The notes: generated from the sequence alone by a model not told the origin. Shown: positions 18,708 through 31,323, counted from the first letter of the stretch. The stretch: 64,000 nt of DNA from Phycicoccus sp. Root101 (GCF_001426245.1 NZ_LMCM01000007.1:248001-312000); one strand, 5' to 3'. Numbers and translations: made by a program.

Positions 18708-19597
18708 TGGCCCACCCCGTGGACGAGCTCCGCGGCGATGTCCACGGCAGCGGCCACGTCGCCGTCCGGGGGGTAGAGCAGGGCGCGCCCGACGACGAGC
18801 CCGCGCACCGGGGGCAGGTCGAGGGCCCTGCCCCACGCGGCGTACGTGTCGTGGGGGTCCCCGACGGGGTCGCCGCCCAGCAGCAGCGTCGGCAGGGTGG
18901 TCGCGTCCATGACGCGCGGCAGGTCGTCGACGACCGGGAGCTTGAGCCAGGTGTGCGCGCTCGACGCGCCCAGGGCCGAGGCGACGTGGATGGACGTGAT
19001 CACCGAGTCGGGGTCGAGGAGGTTGACGACGCGACCGTCCCGGCGCTGTGACAGGAACGGCTCCACCATGGCCATCAGCCCCAGCTCGGCCAGCTCGGTC
19101 ACCGCGCGGGCACTGGACTCCAGCGTCGCCACCGTGCCCGGGTCGTCGAACGCGATCCGCGTGAGCATCTTGCCGCCGTCGAGGCCGAGCGCGGCCAGGT
19201 CGCTGGCGCGGTAGGCGGTGAAGCGGTCGTCCAGCTCGAAGGAGGAGCCTTGCAGGCCACCGCGATTCATCGAGCCGACGACGACCTTGCCCTCCAGGGC
19301 GCCGAGGAGGAGCAGGTCGTCGAGGATGTCGGGCGTGCCGAGGACGCCGTCGACACCGGGTCGCGACAACGCGGTGACGAGTCGTTCGAGCAGGTCCGTC
19401 CGGCTGGCCATGGCCCGGGGCTGGTCACGCACCCCGAGGGCGGCGCGCGCAGGGTGGTCGGCGGCGACGAGCAGCATCCGGCCGTCCCGGCGGACGACCT
19501 GGCGCAGGCGACGGTTCTCCCACTCCTCACCGATGCGGTGCGGCTCGCGAGCCCTCACCTCGGTGAGGTCGGCGACGTTGATCCGGGACCTGGTCAC
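18704..19597 (-). CDS. Cgl0159-like (beta/alpha)8-barrel protein of the inositol operon
   Basis: A 297-residue predicted TIM barrel, similar to the Cgl0159 group found in actinobacterial inositol clusters. MLLVAADHPAR and the GKMLTRIAFDD segment resemble class I aldolase-type barrels, and ANTLLLGG-like strands near the C-terminus (TLPTLLLGGDPVGDP) form the phosphate-binding end. It may supply the deoxy-ketogluconate-phosphate aldolase (IolJ) step, since no other aldolase occurs in the operon; this is inference. GTG at 19597 overlaps the iolC stop by 4 bp. Confidence 0.78.
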   Translation of the reverse strand: MTRSRINVADLTEVRAREPHRIGEEWENRRLRQVVRRDGRMLLVAADHPARAALGVRDQPRAMASRTDLLERLVTALSRPGVDGVLGTPDILDDLLLLGALEGKVVVGSMNRGGLQGSSFELDDRFTAYRASDLAALGLDGGKMLTRIAFDDPGTVATLESSARAVTELAELGLMAMVEPFLSQRRDGRVVNLLDPDSVITSIHVASALGASSAHTWLKLPVVDDLPRVMDATTLPTLLLGGDPVGDPHDTYAAWGRALDLPPVRGLVVGRALLYPPDGDVAAAVDIAAELVHGVGQ

Positions 19598-20649
19598 GAC
19601 CGGCTCCCCGCTTCGGCACGGGTGCCGGGCCCGGAGTTCGCACGTTCGGGTGCGGAGCGCGCACCCGCGAGGAGCGCCTCGACCTCGGCCGTCGTGGGCA
19701 TGGCCGTGGAGCACTCCAGCTTGGACGCGACCACGGCACCGGCGACGTTCGCGAACTCCAGGACCCGTCGCAGGTCCCAGCCCTCCAGCAGCCCGAGGCA
19801 CAGGGCGCCTCCGAAGGCGTCCCCGGCACCGAGCCCGTTGACCACCTCGACGGGGAACGGTGGCACTTCGACGCGTTCCTCCCGTGTCGCCGCGAGGACG
19901 CCCTTGGGTCCCTGCTTCACCACGGCGAGCTCGACACCGCGCTCGAGCAGGGCGTCCGCCGCGCGCTGCGGGTCGGTCTCCCCGACGGCGACCTCGCACT
20001 CCTCGCGGTTGCCGACGGCCACGGTGACGTGGTCGAGGGCGCGCGCCACCTCGGCGCTGGCCTCCTCCGGCCGCGGCCAGAACATCGGCCGGTAGTCGAG
20101 GTCCAGGACCGTGTGCCGGCGTCGACCGCGGGCGGCCCAGGCGGCGAAGTGCGCCCCGCGGCTCGGCTCCTGCGACAACCCCGTCACCGTCGCCCAGAAC
20201 ACGCGGGCGTCCCGGATCGCCTGCAGGGGCAGCTCGTCGGCCTGGATCATCAGGTCGGGCGCCGTCGGGTAACGGTAGAAGTAGAGCGGGAAGTCGTCCG
20301 GCGGGTGCACCTCGCAGAACGTCACCGGGGTCGGGGGTCCGCTCACGGCCGAGACGAACCTGTCGTCCACTCCGAACTCCCGCAGCGCCCGGTGGATGTA
20401 GCTCCCGAACGGGTCGCTGCCGGTGCGGGTCAGCAGGGCGGTGCGCAGCCCGTGCCGCGCCGCGGCCACCGAGACGTTGGTGGCACTCCCACCGAGGAAC
20501 TTCTGGAACGTCTCGACGTCCTCGAGCCCCACGCCGTGCTGCAGCGGATAGATGTCCACCCCCGTGCGGCCCACCGCCACGACGTCGTATGGCGTGTGGT
20601 CACCGGCGTCGGCCCCGCCGCCACCGGTCACCGGACCGTCCACCGCCAT
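19594..20649 (-). CDS. iolC: 5-dehydro-2-deoxygluconokinase
   Basis: A 351-residue PfkB-family sugar kinase that phosphorylates 2-deoxy-5-keto-gluconate. Visible features are VVAVGRTGVDIYP at the N-terminus, the substrate region KFLGGSATNVSVAAARHG, and the C-terminal anion-hole and catalytic base motif NGLGAGDAFGGAL near residues 272-284. The first 20 residues are a Gly-rich tail of no known role. ATG at 20649 has AGGAG seven bases upstream and begins one base after the stop of the upstream gene. Confidence 0.92.
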   Translation of the reverse strand: MAVDGPVTGGGGADAGDHTPYDVVAVGRTGVDIYPLQHGVGLEDVETFQKFLGGSATNVSVAAARHGLRTALLTRTGSDPFGSYIHRALREFGVDDRFVSAVSGPPTPVTFCEVHPPDDFPLYFYRYPTAPDLMIQADELPLQAIRDARVFWATVTGLSQEPSRGAHFAAWAARGRRRHTVLDLDYRPMFWPRPEEASAEVARALDHVTVAVGNREECEVAVGETDPQRAADALLERGVELAVVKQGPKGVLAATREERVEVPPFPVEVVNGLGAGDAFGGALCLGLLEGWDLRRVLEFANVAGAVVASKLECSTAMPTTAEVEALLAGARSAPERANSGPGTRAEAGSRS

Positions 20650-20650
20650 C

Positions 20651-21583
20651 TCAGGCTCCTTCCTCGGGGGCGAACGCCTCAGCCACCTCGAGCAGGTGGG
20701 CCAGGCTCGTGCGCACCGCGCCGACCGGCCCACCGGGGCCGGGGTCGGCAGGCAGGATGGTGTCCTGCTCGAGGACGTACCACCCGTCATACCCCTGGGC
20801 CTCGAGCGCGCCGACGATCGCGGCGATGTCGACGTCACCCTCGCCGAGGGGGACGTACATCCCACCGGCGACCGCCTCGGTGTACGTGGCCTCCCCGGAC
20901 TGGACCTGTCGCGCCCAGTCGAGCCGGACGTCCTTGAGGTGCACGTGGGCGATGCGGTCGGGGGACTCGACGGCGACCGCGACGGGGTCGCCGCCACCGA
21001 TGAGCAGGTGACCGGTGTCGAGGCAGAGCCCGATCGTGCTGCCGGCCAGGACCCGTGCGGTCTCCTCGCCGCTCTCGATCATCGTGCCGACGTGCGGGTG
21101 CAGGGTGGCCGTCAGGCCGTGCGCAGCCGCGGCGGTGCTGATGCGGTCGAGGTTGCGCAGCAGCGCGGTCCACGCGGTGTCGTCGAGGACCGGTCGCTCG
21201 TCGTAGCCGTCCAGGCCGGACGCGGCCGCGAGGACCACGGTCGACGCGCCGGCCCGGACGAGGGCCTCCATGGCGGGCTCGACGTCGGGCAGCGGGTCGT
21301 GCGAGGGGTCGTGCAGGACGACGGGCACGAACTGGCCCACCGCGTGCAACCCGTGGGCGCTCAGCGTCCGGGTCCGCTCGTCGAGGTCCTCGGGCAGGAA
21401 CCCGTCCGGGCCGAACTCCGTCGCCGCCAGGCCCACCTCGGACATCTGGGTCAGCACCGTGTCGGCGTCGTACTGCCAGCCCCAGCCCGGCACCTCGCAC
21501 ACCCCCCACGAGATCGGCGCGCCCGCGACCCGCTGCCGCACCGGTCGACGGGCGCCGCTGCCTGTCTGCACCACGGCGCTCAC
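20651..21583 (-). CDS. Sugar phosphate isomerase/epimerase family, IolE/IolH-like
   Basis: A 310-residue AP-endonuclease-2-type TIM barrel. APISWGVCEVPGWG opens the barrel, and metal ligands are likely in TLHPHVGTMIES, LCLDTGHLLIGGGDP and HVHLKDV. Because the operon holds no other dehydratase, this protein is the best candidate for inosose 2-dehydratase (IolE), but IolH- or IolI-type isomerisation is also possible, so no symbol is given. GTG at 21583 overlaps the iolG stop by 4 bp. Confidence 0.82.
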   Translation of the reverse strand: MSAVVQTGSGARRPVRQRVAGAPISWGVCEVPGWGWQYDADTVLTQMSEVGLAATEFGPDGFLPEDLDERTRTLSAHGLHAVGQFVPVVLHDPSHDPLPDVEPAMEALVRAGASTVVLAAASGLDGYDERPVLDDTAWTALLRNLDRISTAAAAHGLTATLHPHVGTMIESGEETARVLAGSTIGLCLDTGHLLIGGGDPVAVAVESPDRIAHVHLKDVRLDWARQVQSGEATYTEAVAGGMYVPLGEGDVDIAAIVGALEAQGYDGWYVLEQDTILPADPGPGGPVGAVRTSLAHLLEVAEAFAPEEGA

Positions 21584-22584
21584 AGCGACTCCACCTCGTC
21601 GAGGCGGACCACGCGACCCTCACGGCGGGACAGGTCGCAGGCCTCCGCGATCCGGAACGCCTGGAGCGCGTCGGCGACCGTGCAGGGCGACGGGATCGCT
21701 CCGCGGGCGACCTCGGCGAAAGCCGTCAGCTCCGCGCGGTACGCCGGCAGGAACCGGTCCATGAAGGAGACGTGCACCGGACCCGGCGGGAAGCTGACGC
21801 CGGGCTCGACCGACCGCAGGGCCAGCGAGTCGTCCAGTCCGACCGCGACGCTGCCCTTGCTGCCGACGACCTCGAGGCGGACGTCGTGGCCCTGGCCGGT
21901 GTAGCGCGACGAGGACACCTGGGCGATGGTGCCGTCGTCGAGGGTGAGGATCGCGGCCGCGGTGTCGACGTCGCCCGCCTCCGAGAAGAACGACTCCCCC
22001 TTGTTCGACCCCGTCGCGAAGACCGAGACCACCTCGCGCCCGGTGACGAACCGGATGATGTCGAAGTCGTGCACGTTGCAGTCGCGGAAGATCCCACCGC
22101 TGGTCGGGATGTATGCCGCGTGCGGCGGCGCCTGGTCGCCGGTCACCGCGCGCAGGGTGTGCAGGAAGCCCAGCTCACCGCCGGCGACCGCCTCGGCCGC
22201 CGCCCGGTAGCCGGCGTCGAAGCGACGCTGGAAGCCGATGTGCACCGGGACGTCTGCGCTCGCTGCGAGCTTGGCAAGCTCGAGGCTCTCGGCGAGGGTG
22301 CCGGCCACCGGCTTCTCGCAGAACGTCGGCACCCCGGCCTCGATGCCGGCGCGGATCAGGGACGCGTGCGCGTTGGTCGCGGCGGCGATGACGAACCCGT
22401 CGACACCGTCGGCGAGCAGCGCCTCGGGCGACTCGGCCCAGGCCACACCGAGCTTGTCGGCCACGGCCCGCGCGGCGTCGGCGTTGACGTCGGTGACGAC
22501 CAGGTCGTCGACGACGGGGAGGGCGGTGAGGGTCTCGGCGTGGAAGGCGCCGATGCGTCCGACGCCGGCAAGGCCGATGCGCAT
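21580..22584 (-). CDS. iolG: Inositol 2-dehydrogenase (Gfo/Idh/MocA family)
   Basis: A 334-residue NAD-dependent dehydrogenase that oxidises myo-inositol to 2-keto-inositol, the first step of the pathway. The Rossmann motif GVGRIGAFHAETL is followed by the catalytic lysine in FCEKPVAGT and by GGIFRDCNVHDFDIIRFVTG, which holds the active-site Asp and His. It is the first gene of the minus-strand operon. ATG at 22584 has GGAG upstream. A scyllo-inositol specificity cannot be excluded. Transcription diverges from the GntR gene across a 132-bp dyad-rich gap. Confidence 0.9.
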   Translation of the reverse strand: MRIGLAGVGRIGAFHAETLTALPVVDDLVVTDVNADAARAVADKLGVAWAESPEALLADGVDGFVIAAATNAHASLIRAGIEAGVPTFCEKPVAGTLAESLELAKLAASADVPVHIGFQRRFDAGYRAAAEAVAGGELGFLHTLRAVTGDQAPPHAAYIPTSGGIFRDCNVHDFDIIRFVTGREVVSVFATGSNKGESFFSEAGDVDTAAAILTLDDGTIAQVSSSRYTGQGHDVRLEVVGSKGSVAVGLDDSLALRSVEPGVSFPPGPVHVSFMDRFLPAYRAELTAFAEVARGAIPSPCTVADALQAFRIAEACDLSRREGRVVRLDEVESL

Positions 22585-22642
22585 GACTGCTCCGTTCAGG
22601 GCGGGCTCGGGAAGTGCGACGTCACAGCCTGACAAGGGCCCG

Positions 22643-22679
22643 ACACAGTGTCAAGCAATTGTCCTGACATTCTCATGTC
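22643..22679. promoter_or_regulatory. Dyad-rich operator region between iolG and gntR
   Basis: Several small dyads occur in 37 bases: ACAC-A-GTGT (22643-22651), TGTCA (22649-22653) with TGACA (22665-22669), and GACAT-TCTC-ATGTC (22666-22679). They sit about 60-90 bp upstream of iolG and 40-75 bp upstream of gntR, as expected for binding sites of a divergently encoded GntR repressor. Confidence 0.5.
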
Positions 22680-22703
22680 CTCTTGTTCGGGTCACCGACG
22701 CAC

Positions 22704-22709
22704 TACGCT
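22704..22709 (+). promoter_or_regulatory. Putative -10 element of leaderless gntR message
   Basis: TACGCT matches the TANNNT pattern and ends 7 bases before the ATG at 22717, so transcription could begin at the A of the start codon. No ribosome-binding site lies in front of this ATG. TTGTTC at 22683-22688 is a possible, closely spaced -35. Confidence 0.45.
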
Positions 22710-22716
22710 GACGGCC

Positions 22717-23454
22717 ATGGTGAAGCAGATCGGCGTCCGGATCGACCGGGCCTCCCCCGTGCCGCTCTACCACCAGCTCGCCCAACAGCTCTCCGCCGCG
22801 ATCACCAGCGGCGACCTCCAACCCGGCGACCCCTTCGAGAACGAGGTCGCCCTCGGCGAACGGCTCGGGCTGTCCCGCCCCACGGTGCGCCGCGCGTTCC
22901 AGGAGCTGGTGTCCCAGGGCCTCCTCGTCCGACGTCGCGGCCTCGGCACGACCGTCGCCAACCGCAAGGTGCACCGCCGGGCCGAGCTCACCAGCCTCTG
23001 GGACGACCTGGCGCGCGCCGGGGACACCCCGACGACGACGGTGCTGTCCCACGAGCTGGTGCAGGACGAGGTCGCGGCCGCCGCACTGGACCTGCCGCCC
23101 GACACCGTCCTGCTGTGCATCCAGCGACTGCGCAGCGCGGGCACGACTCCCCTGGCCGTGATGCGCAACTGGCTCCCCCCGACGGTCGGCGAGATCGACC
23201 GCGAGCAGCTCGAGAGCCACGGCCTCTACGCGGTCCTGCGCGAACGCGGCATACGGCCGGTCGTCGCGCACCAGAACATCGGTGCACGGATGCCCACGGC
23301 CGCCGAGCGGCGGCACCTGCGGATCCGGGGCACCGAGCCCGTGCTCACCATGACCCGCAGCGCCTTCGACGCCGCGGGCAAGGCCGTCGAGTACGGCGAC
23401 CACTGCTACAAGGCGTCGAGCTACAGCATCGACGTCATGGTCGACGAACGCTGA
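22717..23454 (+). CDS. GntR family regulator (HutC/UTRA type), probable inositol regulator
   Basis: A 245-residue transcription factor. Residues about 10-75 are a winged helix with LYHQLAQQLSAAITSGDLQPG and LSRPTVRRAFQELVSQGLLVRRRGLGT. Residues about 95-240 form the UTRA effector domain ending in EYGDHCYKASSYSIDVMV. The divergent position next to iolG suggests it represses the iol operon and responds to an inositol catabolite. The ATG at 22717 matches a leaderless arrangement. Confidence 0.87.
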   Translation: MVKQIGVRIDRASPVPLYHQLAQQLSAAITSGDLQPGDPFENEVALGERLGLSRPTVRRAFQELVSQGLLVRRRGLGTTVANRKVHRRAELTSLWDDLARAGDTPTTTVLSHELVQDEVAAAALDLPPDTVLLCIQRLRSAGTTPLAVMRNWLPPTVGEIDREQLESHGLYAVLRERGIRPVVAHQNIGARMPTAAERRHLRIRGTEPVLTMTRSAFDAAGKAVEYGDHCYKASSYSIDVMVDER

Positions 23455-23481
23455 CCCACCCGGGGGTTTCGACGGGTGGGT
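23454..23481. terminator. Hairpin between convergent gntR and DUF3352 genes
   Basis: ACCCACCCG (23454-23462) pairs with CGGGTGGGT (23473-23481) around a 10-base loop, starting at the last base of the gntR stop and ending 7 bp before the stop of the convergent gene. It is suitable as a shared terminator. Confidence 0.6.
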
Positions 23482-23488
23482 TAGCGGG

Positions 23489-25072
23489 CTACTTGGTCGT
23501 CAGGCGGATCGCGAAGTCCCCGCCGGAGCCGTCCGACGTCGCGGTGATCCCGAGCGCCGACAGGTGGTCGACGACCGAGGTGGTGGCCGGCTTCGCGGTG
23601 CCGAGGTCGTCCTTGAACTGCGAGGCGAGACCGGCGATGTCGACGTAGACGGCGACCTGCGCCGACTCGGGGTGCTCGATCGCGTCCTTGAACGCCGGCA
23701 TGTCACCGAGGCCGTGGGTCGTGGAGACCTCCTGGCCGTAGTCGTCGGAGAGCGAGACGACGGTGCCACCGCCGGCCGGGTGCACGGTCGCCGGGCCGCC
23801 GCCGGCCAGGCCCGCCGTCGCACCGACGACCTTGCGCAGGACGTCCGCGTCACCGTCGCCGACGATCGCGAGCCGGGGCCCCTTGCCGGGCTCCATTCCG
23901 CCGAAGACGACCGTGAACTGGCTGCCGAGCGCGGCCGCCACGTCCTTCGGGACCGAGATGCCGAGGGTCTTCTGCACGTCCGCGAGGCCGGCGGCGTACT
24001 GCTTGTCACCGACCGACGCCTTGATCGTCGCCTGCAGCTGGGGCCACGCGGCCGTGAAGCCGTCTCCGGCCCCGCCGACGCTGACGGCGGCCAGGGTGTT
24101 CCAGGGCAGGGTGGCGATCGCGCCGGCGTTGCCCGCCGGGGTGGCCTGTCCCTTGGCCCCGTTGACGTGCCCGGCCAGCTCGAGGTTGGGGCCGTCGAAG
24201 CGCAGCGCCATCACCGTCCGGCCGGCGTCGGCCGACTTCACGACCGGAACCCTGGACCCGGTGAGGGCGGAGGTCCGGCTGATCAGCTCGCCGGCCTTGG
24301 CCGAGTCGACCCAGGCCGTCACGACACCGTCGTCACCGAGGTCGCCGAGGTCCTCGCGGAAGGTGGCGGCATCGGCCAGCGGTGCACGTGTCGCGTCCGC
24401 GACGACCTTGTCGAGGCTCGTGGCGGTGGTCCCGCCCGTGCAGACCGCGAAGGCCTGCAGGACGCGGCACTGACCCCCGAGCCCAGCAGCCAGCGCGGGC
24501 AGGTGGCGCTCGGCGGCGTCGACGTCGGTGACGGCCAGCACCAGGACCGGCGCCGCCCCCTCGTCGGCCGCGGCCTCGGGGACGAACCCGACCCCGAGCC
24601 GCTGGCCGAGCCAGGGCGCGACGTCCTTGGCGTAGTCGACCTTGCCGAGCCTGCCCTGCTTCTGGACGGCCTCGAACGCGATCTTGCGCAGGTCGGAGCC
24701 AGCGCCGAGTTGCTTGGCGGCGTCGGGGAAGGAGCGCAGGAACCGCAGGGCGTCGACCTTCTGGGATGCGGAGGGGTCGAGGTCGACCTTGACGAAGGCC
24801 ACGGTGCTCGACGGCAGCACGGACTCCGGCTGCGGGCCGGGGTCGGTCAGGGCGTTGAAGGCGAAGAACCCGCCGGTCCCGAGCGCCACGACGCCCAGGA
24901 CGGCACCGACGAGTGCGAGCATCCGGCCGCGCTGGCGACCCCGCCCGTTGGCCTGCATGAGCGCGACGAGCTCCTCGGTGCCGGCGCCACGGAGCTCCGG
25001 GCGCTCGTCACCGGTCGGAGTCGCCGACGACCCCGACGACGGCGACGTCGTTCCTGACATCGAACTCGACAT
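23489..25072 (-). CDS. DUF3352 domain-containing membrane-anchored protein
   Basis: A 527-residue protein of unknown function. A Ser/Pro-rich cytoplasmic start of about 45 residues is followed by one helix (MLALVGAVLGVVALGTGGFFAFNAL), and the rest is extracellular. The exported part begins with VLPSSTVAFVKVDLDPSASQKVDALRFL, the usual opening of DUF3352, and continues in beta-rich segments. A single Cys pair (QCRVLQAFAVC) may form a disulfide. ATG at 25072 follows a GGGGGA site; a second ATG 12 bases later is possible. It lies downstream of rplI but is separated from it by a strong hairpin. Confidence 0.78.
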   Translation of the reverse strand: MSSSMSGTTSPSSGSSATPTGDERPELRGAGTEELVALMQANGRGRQRGRMLALVGAVLGVVALGTGGFFAFNALTDPGPQPESVLPSSTVAFVKVDLDPSASQKVDALRFLRSFPDAAKQLGAGSDLRKIAFEAVQKQGRLGKVDYAKDVAPWLGQRLGVGFVPEAAADEGAAPVLVLAVTDVDAAERHLPALAAGLGGQCRVLQAFAVCTGGTTATSLDKVVADATRAPLADAATFREDLGDLGDDGVVTAWVDSAKAGELISRTSALTGSRVPVVKSADAGRTVMALRFDGPNLELAGHVNGAKGQATPAGNAGAIATLPWNTLAAVSVGGAGDGFTAAWPQLQATIKASVGDKQYAAGLADVQKTLGISVPKDVAAALGSQFTVVFGGMEPGKGPRLAIVGDGDADVLRKVVGATAGLAGGGPATVHPAGGGTVVSLSDDYGQEVSTTHGLGDMPAFKDAIEHPESAQVAVYVDIAGLASQFKDDLGTAKPATTSVVDHLSALGITATSDGSGGDFAIRLTTK

Positions 25073-25221
25073 GACGATCCCCCACACGGTGCTTCACGGG
25101 CCCTCCTGCAGGGCCTTCCGCCGGAGCATAGGAAGCCCATCGACCGGCTGGGCCGCGAACCACGGCGCTACCAACCGAACGGACGAGAGCGCCGAACCGG
25201 ACAGGCCGCCGCCGGACGCGA

Positions 25222-25255
25222 CGAAGGGCCCGCTCCACCAGGAGCGGGCCCTTCG
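25222..25255 (-). terminator. Strong terminator hairpin after rplI
   Basis: Fifteen-bp perfect arms (25222-25236 and 25241-25255; CGAAGGGCCCGCTCC and its complement) surround an ACCA loop, 14 bp past the rplI stop. It very likely ends the S6-SSB-S18-L9 message. There is no T run beyond the stem. Confidence 0.75.
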
Positions 25256-25269
25256 AGGTGTGGCGTGGA

Positions 25270-25716
25270 TCAGCCGGCGACGACGTCGAGCTTCACCGTG
25301 GCCTGCACCTCGGGGTGCAGACGCACGAGCGCCTCGTGCGTGCCGACCAGCTTGATCGGGGTGCCGATCTCGATCTTGCGACGGTCCAGCTCCGGGCCGC
25401 CGGCAGCCTTGACGGCTGCGGCGATGTCGGTGGTGGACACGGCGCCGAAGAGGCGACCGCCGGCGCCCGCGTGGGCGACGACCTTGACGGCCTTGTTCTC
25501 GAGGTTGCCCTTGATCGACTTGGCCTCCTCGAGGGTCTTCACAGCGCGGACCTCACGGCCCTTGCTGATCGCCTCGACCTGCTTCTGCCCGCCCTTGGTC
25601 CACGCGGTGGCCAGGCCACGGCGGAACAGGAAGTTACGGGCGTAGCCGTCCTTGACGTCGACGACGTCGCCAGGGTTGCCGAGGCTCGAGACCTCGTGCG
25701 TGAGAATCACCTTCAT
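25270..25716 (-). CDS. rplI: 50S ribosomal protein L9
   Basis: A 148-residue ribosomal protein. [30 protein letters not shown] is the canonical N-terminal domain. A connecting helix follows, then the C-terminal rRNA-binding domain with [16 protein letters not shown]. The length is standard. It is the last gene of rpsF-ssb-rpsR-rplI and starts 28 bp after rpsR. Confidence 0.97.
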   Translation of the reverse strand: MKVILTHEVSSLGNPGDVVDVKDGYARNFLFRRGLATAWTKGGQKQVEAISKGREVRAVKTLEEAKSIKGNLENKAVKVVAHAGAGGRLFGAVSTTDIAAAVKAAGGPELDRRKIEIGTPIKLVGTHEALVRLHPEVQATVKLDVVAG

Positions 25717-25744
25717 AACTGACTTCTCCTCTGGTTTCGCCGGC

Positions 25745-25981
25745 TCAGCGGGACGAGCTGGAGTAGGGCAGGAGCGCCATCTCGCGGGCGTTCTTGACCG
25801 CGGTGGCGATGAGTCGCTGCTCCTGGACAGACACACCGGTCACCCGGCGAGCGCGGATCTTGCCGCGGTCGGAGATGAACTTGCGCAGCAGCGCGGTGTC
25901 CTTGTAGTCGATGTTCTCGACCTTCGCCGCCTTCAGCGGGTTGGCCTTCTTCTTGGGCTTGCGCACAACGGGCTTGGCCAT
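25745..25981 (-). CDS. rpsR: 30S ribosomal protein S18, cysteine-free type
   Basis: A 78-residue small-subunit protein with the conserved core [21 protein letters not shown] and ending [12 protein letters not shown]. The N-terminal segment ([16 protein letters not shown]) and the later VSVQEQ have no cysteines where zinc-binding S18 proteins have them, so this is the zinc-independent form. It lies between ssb and rplI. AAGGAGAG precedes the ATG. Confidence 0.96.
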   Translation of the reverse strand: MAKPVVRKPKKKANPLKAAKVENIDYKDTALLRKFISDRGKIRARRVTGVSVQEQRLIATAVKNAREMALLPYSSSSR

Positions 25982-26177
25982 CGTGGTGCTCTCCTTCTGC
26001 GAAGTGTCTTCGCGGATGAGCCCTGGTCTCCCAGGGATGGTGTTCTTCGAGTTGGTCCTGCCGGGCCGAGGTCAGTCGACCGGGCAGTGGTGGGTATGGC
26101 GCGTGGTGAGCTCCGTGCGGAGCGCACCGGCGCGGCATACCCGGGTGATCTGTACCGAACCGGTCAGCGGTGCCGGA

Positions 26178-26732
26178 TCAGAACGGGGGCTCGTCGTAGG
26201 ACGGCGCGCCGCCGCCCCACCCGCCACCGGCCTGGCCGCCGCCCTGGGGCGCCGCCTGCGGGGAGGACTGCTGGCCACCGGACGGGCCGGTCGCCCACGG
26301 GTCCTCCTGCTGACCGCCGCCACCCTGACCGCCGCCGCCGGAGAAGCCTCCGCCGCCGCCGGTGCCGCGCTGGGTGCGGTTGACCTTCGCCGTGGCGTAC
26401 CGCAGCGAGGGGCCGACCTCGTCGACCTCCATCTCGACGACGGTGCGCTTCTCGCCCTCCTTGGTCTCGTACGAACGAGACTTCAGGCGGCCGGAGACGA
26501 TGACGCGCGTGCCCCGCTGGAGGGACTCGGCCACGTTCTCCGCGGCGTCACGCCACACCGAGCAGCGCATGAACAGCGTCTCGCCGTCCTTCCACTCGTT
26601 GGACTGCCGGTCGAACTGCCGCGGCGTGGAGGCCACGGTGAAGTTCGCGACGGCAGCACCCGAGGGGGTGAAGCGCAGCTCGGGGTCGCCGGTGATGTTG
26701 CCGATGACGGTGATGATCGTGTCGCCAGCCAT
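26178..26732 (-). CDS. ssb: Single-stranded DNA-binding protein
   Basis: A 184-residue SSB. The N-terminal OB fold (residues 1-110) begins [26 protein letters not shown] Gly/Gln-rich disordered linker follows, then the acidic tip DEPPF, which recruits partner replication and repair proteins. Its place between rpsF and rpsR is the classical replication-linked arrangement. The 196-bp gap to rpsR holds no recognisable gene. Confidence 0.96.
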   Translation of the reverse strand: MAGDTIITVIGNITGDPELRFTPSGAAVANFTVASTPRQFDRQSNEWKDGETLFMRCSVWRDAAENVAESLQRGTRVIVSGRLKSRSYETKEGEKRTVVEMEVDEVGPSLRYATAKVNRTQRGTGGGGGFSGGGGQGGGGQQEDPWATGPSGGQQSSPQAAPQGGGQAGGGWGGGAPSYDEPPF

Positions 26733-26801
26733 GAAGCGGGTCCCCTGTTCGGTAGGTCAGGTCGTGGTGGAACGGGTGGTGCAGGAACAGATCGGTGCGG
26801 C

Positions 26802-27089
26802 TCAGGCGCCGGGGCGCAGGAGCTTGGTGCGCATGACCGACTCGTTGAGGCCGAGCTGGCGGTCCAGCTCCTTGGCCGTGGCCGGCTCCGCGGTGAAGTT
26901 GACGACGGCGTAGATGCCCTCGGCCTTCTTCTTGATCTCGAACGCCAAACGACGACGGCCCCAGATGTCGACGTTGTCGACGGTGCCCTTGTCCTTGGTG
27001 ATCACGGTGAGGAACTTGTCGAGCGACGGAGCGACGGTGCGGTCGTCCAGCTCGGGGTCGAGGATGACCATGAGTTCGTACTGACGCAT
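26802..27089 (-). CDS. rpsF: 30S ribosomal protein S6
   Basis: A 95-residue small-subunit protein. [21 protein letters not shown] and [24 protein letters not shown] are diagnostic. It is the first gene of the operon with ssb, rpsR and rplI. ATG at 27089 has GGAGGCGG upstream. The 276-bp gap before it, toward the GT87 gene, holds a long hairpin and should contain the operon promoter. Confidence 0.96.
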   Translation of the reverse strand: MRQYELMVILDPELDDRTVAPSLDKFLTVITKDKGTVDNVDIWGRRRLAFEIKKKAEGIYAVVNFTAEPATAKELDRQLGLNESVMRTKLLRPGA

Positions 27090-27137
27090 GCTGATAACCC
27101 GCCTCCTTTGGTCTGTGCGGTCACGGTCTCTCCGTGA

Positions 27138-31057
<3,920 letters not shown>

Positions 31058-31264
31058 GGGACCTTCCGGATCGACATACAACACGGGCTGGGGCGCGCCC
31101 GTGCGAGCGCTGCCCCACCCCGACAACTGAGCACCAGTATGACCTCAGAAGGTGGGAATGCCGCATCGGAACCGGACCGGGCCGCGTCCACGCCTCCCTG
31201 ACCCGGCGCCGGGGCGCACCAGGGCCGTGCACGGCAGCACGAGCACGCGCGTCGATCACCAATG

Positions 31265-31277
31265 TATCGACTCGATA
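31265..31277. promoter_or_regulatory. Palindrome over the padR -35 region
   Basis: TATCGA-C-TCGATA is a perfect dyad. It contains TCGACT (31267-31272), a fair -35 hexamer placed 17 bp before TATGGT (31290-31295). A PadR protein bound here would block its own promoter. Confidence 0.5.
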
Positions 31278-31296
31278 TATCTGTGTGTGTATGGTG

Positions 31297-31323
31297 GGGT
31301 GACAAACTCGAAGTTTGTCACCC
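31297..31323. promoter_or_regulatory. Long palindrome downstream of padR -10 region
   Basis: Twelve-bp perfect arms, GGGTGACAAACT and AGTTTGTCACCC, flank CGA. The dyad begins just after the putative -10 (TATGGT) and ends 33 bp before the padR ATG. It could be a second operator over the transcription start or a hairpin at the 5' end of the padR-ino1 message. Confidence 0.6.

Noticed and set aside
25982-26177. Possible small RNA or gene between rpsR and ssb
   Set aside because: No convincing coding frame, promoter or stable hairpin was found in this 196-bp gap; it looks like an ordinary intra-operon spacer.
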